From Moraxellaceae bacterium (GTDB lineage Bacteria > Pseudomonadota > Gammaproteobacteria > Pseudomonadales > UBA3067), in contig NVTH01000090.1 of NCBI GenBank assembly GCA_002401525.1, positions 1 through 7,169 of the forward strand: DNA of 7,169 nt, in the 5' to 3' direction. Under the pieces are notes generated by a model. It worked only from the letters and a program-made list of their open reading frames with translations. It made no database searches and was not told where the DNA came from. A program made the position numbers and the translations under genes. The number at the start of each line of letters is the position of its first letter. Position 1 is the first letter of the stretch. Positions 5,526 to 7,169 of this stretch are shown one piece after another.

Positions 5526-7169
5526 TTAGAACAAAGCCTCATCCATTGCCATCATCGGATCACTGCCAGAGCGAATCATCGCATCCAACGCCAATCGCTG
5601 CGGCAGTACTTTGGCAAAGAAATAACTTGCCGTGAGTTTCTTCGATTCACGAAACGCCTCACTATGAACGTTATCTTCAGCTGCCTTCAACATCTTAATC
5701 CACATAAACGCGTACAAATTTAAGCCCATCAATTTTAAATAATGGCTCGCTGATGCCCCCACCACTTGGCGATCCTGCTGCGCTTCTTCAATCACCCATT
5801 CGGTCAAACTCACTAGATCGCGAAGCGACTCACTCCACAAAGCACAATACGCCTGAGTCAAAGCACCTGATTCAGCGTCCGCAAGACACTGCTCCATTTC
5901 GGCGATCAATAATTTAAAACTGCGCCCTTGATCGAGGACCACTTTACGGCCCATCAAATCCATTGCTTGAACGCCATTGGTGCCTTCATAAATCTGTGAA
6001 ATCCGCACGTCCCTCACGGCTTGCTCCATGCCCCACTCATTAATATAACCATGCCCACCGAATACCATTTGGCCGTGCAAACAATTCTCCAAGCCTTGAT
6101 CCGTTAAATAAGCTTTGGCTATGGGCGTTAATAAACCCACCACTCGTTGCGCCTCATCACGCACAGATTCTTGCTGATGATTTTTAGAAATATCCAAACG
6201 CAAACCAATGAACATGGCCAACGCACGCCCCGCCTCAGTGGAAGATTTAATTTCCAATAACATCCGACGCACATCCGCATAGCCGATGATAGGATCCGCC
6301 CCAGCGGGCTGATCAGCGCCTTTCTTTGAGGTGCGGCCTTGCAACCGATCTTTCGCGTACGCCAACGCATTCTGATAGGCCAACTCTCCAGCCCCTAACC
6401 CTTGGATGCCAATGGACAACCGTTCATAGTTCATCATCGTAAACATCGCCGCAAGGCCGGCATTTTCTTCGCCCACCAAATAGCCTTCTGCCGAATCAAA
6501 ATTCATCACACAAGTTGAAGCGCCTTTAATGCCCATCTTATGTTCGATTGAACCACACGTGGCGTTATTTGCTTCTGATAAATTTCCTGCACTGTCGAGT
6601 TTTGTTTTTGGCACCAAAAACAAAGAAATTCCTTTCACACCTTCGGGCGCACTAGGCAATCGCGCCAAGACAAAGTGCACGATGTTGTCAGTTAAATCCT
6701 GCTCTCCACCGCTAATAAAAATTTTGGTGCCGGAAATTAAATATTTATCGTCACCCACCGGCTCAGCTTTAGTACGAATCATTCCCAAATCAGTGCCTGC
6801 ATGGGACTCAGTCAAACACATGGTGCCGGTCCATTGCCCCGCGTACATTTTTTCTAAATAGGTTTTCTTTAATTCATCGGAACCATGAGTCGACAGTAAT
6901 AAAGACGCGCCGTTGGTTAAAATGGGATACAAGGTAAACGACGCATTGGAAGCCCACAGCATTTCTTCAAAACATACCGTGAGCATCTTTGGCAGCCCTT
7001 GGCCACCGTATTGCTCGTCCCCTCCAAGGCCTTGCCAACCCGCCTCTGCAAATGCGTGATAAGCGTCTTTAAATCCATCGGGGGTATAAACGACGCCTTC
7101 CTCCAACCGACATCCCTGCTGATCGCCAGTGGCATTAATAGGCAATAATTCCTGCTCAACGAATTTTGC
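5526..7169 (-). CDS. Acyl-CoA dehydrogenase, long C-terminal-domain type, 5' end cut by window edge
   Basis: FAD-dependent oxidation of an acyl-CoA to the trans-2-enoyl-CoA, passing electrons to ETF. The frame is open to the right edge, giving 547 visible residues. Translation of the last 24 bases (AKFVEQEL) continues conserved family sequence, so the gene runs on and about 45-55 N-terminal residues are missing. Counting from the first visible residue, CLTESHAGTDLG (118-129) and SGTKIFISGGEQD (146-158) are the FAD/acyl-binding signatures. MMNYERL (245-251) and GGHGYINEWGMEQAVRD (371-387) follow. IYEGTNGVQ (393-401) carries the likely catalytic base Glu395. A further C-terminal helical domain of about 130 residues ends MAMDEALF. 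This matches the ~590-600-residue class with extra N- and C-terminal domains, found as many paralogues in lipid-degrading proteobacteria and including DmdC. Chain-length or substrate preference cannot be read. A likely terminator and a 476-bp gap separate it from the thiolase-like gene on the same strand. Confidence 0.95.
   Translation of the reverse strand, partial: AKFVEQELLPINATGDQQGCRLEEGVVYTPDGFKDAYHAFAEAGWQGLGGDEQYGGQGLPKMLTVCFEEMLWASNASFTLYPILTNGASLLLSTHGSDELKKTYLEKMYAGQWTGTMCLTESHAGTDLGMIRTKAEPVGDDKYLISGTKIFISGGEQDLTDNIVHFVLARLPSAPEGVKGISLFLVPKTKLDSAGNLSEANNATCGSIEHKMGIKGASTCVMNFDSAEGYLVGEENAGLAAMFTMMNYERLSIGIQGLGAGELAYQNALAYAKDRLQGRTSKKGADQPAGADPIIGYADVRRMLLEIKSSTEAGRALAMFIGLRLDISKNHQQESVRDEAQRVVGLLTPIAKAYLTDQGLENCLHGQMVFGGHGYINEWGMEQAVRDVRISQIYEGTNGVQAMDLMGRKVVLDQGRSFKLLIAEMEQCLADAESGALTQAYCALWSESLRDLVSLTEWVIEEAQQDRQVVGASASHYLKLMGLNLYAFMWIKMLKAAEDNVHSEAFRESKKLTASYFFAKVLPQRLALDAMIRSGSDPMMAMDEALF

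Noticed and set aside
7143..7145. TTG as the start of the acyl-CoA dehydrogenase
   Set aside because: The frame stays open to the window edge and the upstream residues AKFVEQEL continue conserved family sequence, so the gene is truncated, not starting here.

Overview
The window looks like a chromosomal stretch of a gammaproteobacterium, probably a marine or other free-living one with moderate GC (judged by eye). The best taxonomic clue is the divergent pair nnr (yjeF) / queG (yjeS), an arrangement known from E. coli and many other Gammaproteobacteria. The acyl-CoA dehydrogenase and thiolase-like / OB-fold genes fit an organism with a large lipid or acyl-CoA catabolic repertoire. The genus cannot be fixed from this sequence.

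Layout, left to right. (1) The N-terminal 304 residues of the bifunctional NAD(P)H-hydrate repair enzyme Nnr lie on the minus strand, cut by the left edge. (2) A 213-bp divergent intergenic region precedes queG (epoxyqueuosine reductase, plus strand). queG starts with TTG, and a 17-codon upstream ORF ends in a TTGA overlap with that start. (3) A short rubredoxin gene with a GTG start lies convergent to queG and overlaps its stop by 4 bp. (4) A 253-bp divergent region is followed by a plus-strand spermidine-synthase-fold protein that lacks the usual polyamine-site motif. (5) A 112-bp convergent gap carries two tandem stem-loops. (6) A minus-strand two-gene unit, translationally coupled by ATGA, encodes a thiolase-fold protein without the canonical catalytic cysteines and a Zn-ribbon/OB-fold (DUF35) partner. 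(7) A 476-bp non-coding gap holds a likely terminator and several inverted repeats. (8) A minus-strand acyl-CoA dehydrogenase of the long (about 590-600 residue) class runs off the right edge and lacks only its N-terminus.

How the genes work together. Nnr is metabolite repair and QueG is the last step of tRNA queuosine synthesis; they are neighbours by conserved gene order, not by pathway. Rubredoxin is a one-iron electron carrier with no partner visible here. The acyl-CoA dehydrogenase, thiolase-like protein and DUF35 protein share a strand and a theme (oxidation of an acyl-CoA, then C-C bond chemistry on a CoA ester). The terminator and long gap suggest the thiolase/DUF35 pair has its own promoter. 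The substrate cannot be read from the sequence.

No rRNA, tRNA, CRISPR array, insertion sequence or prophage gene was seen. The most interesting item is the cysteine-less thiolase/DUF35 pair, which resembles the Ltp2-type retro-aldolase arrangement of steroid side-chain degradation more than a true thiolase.
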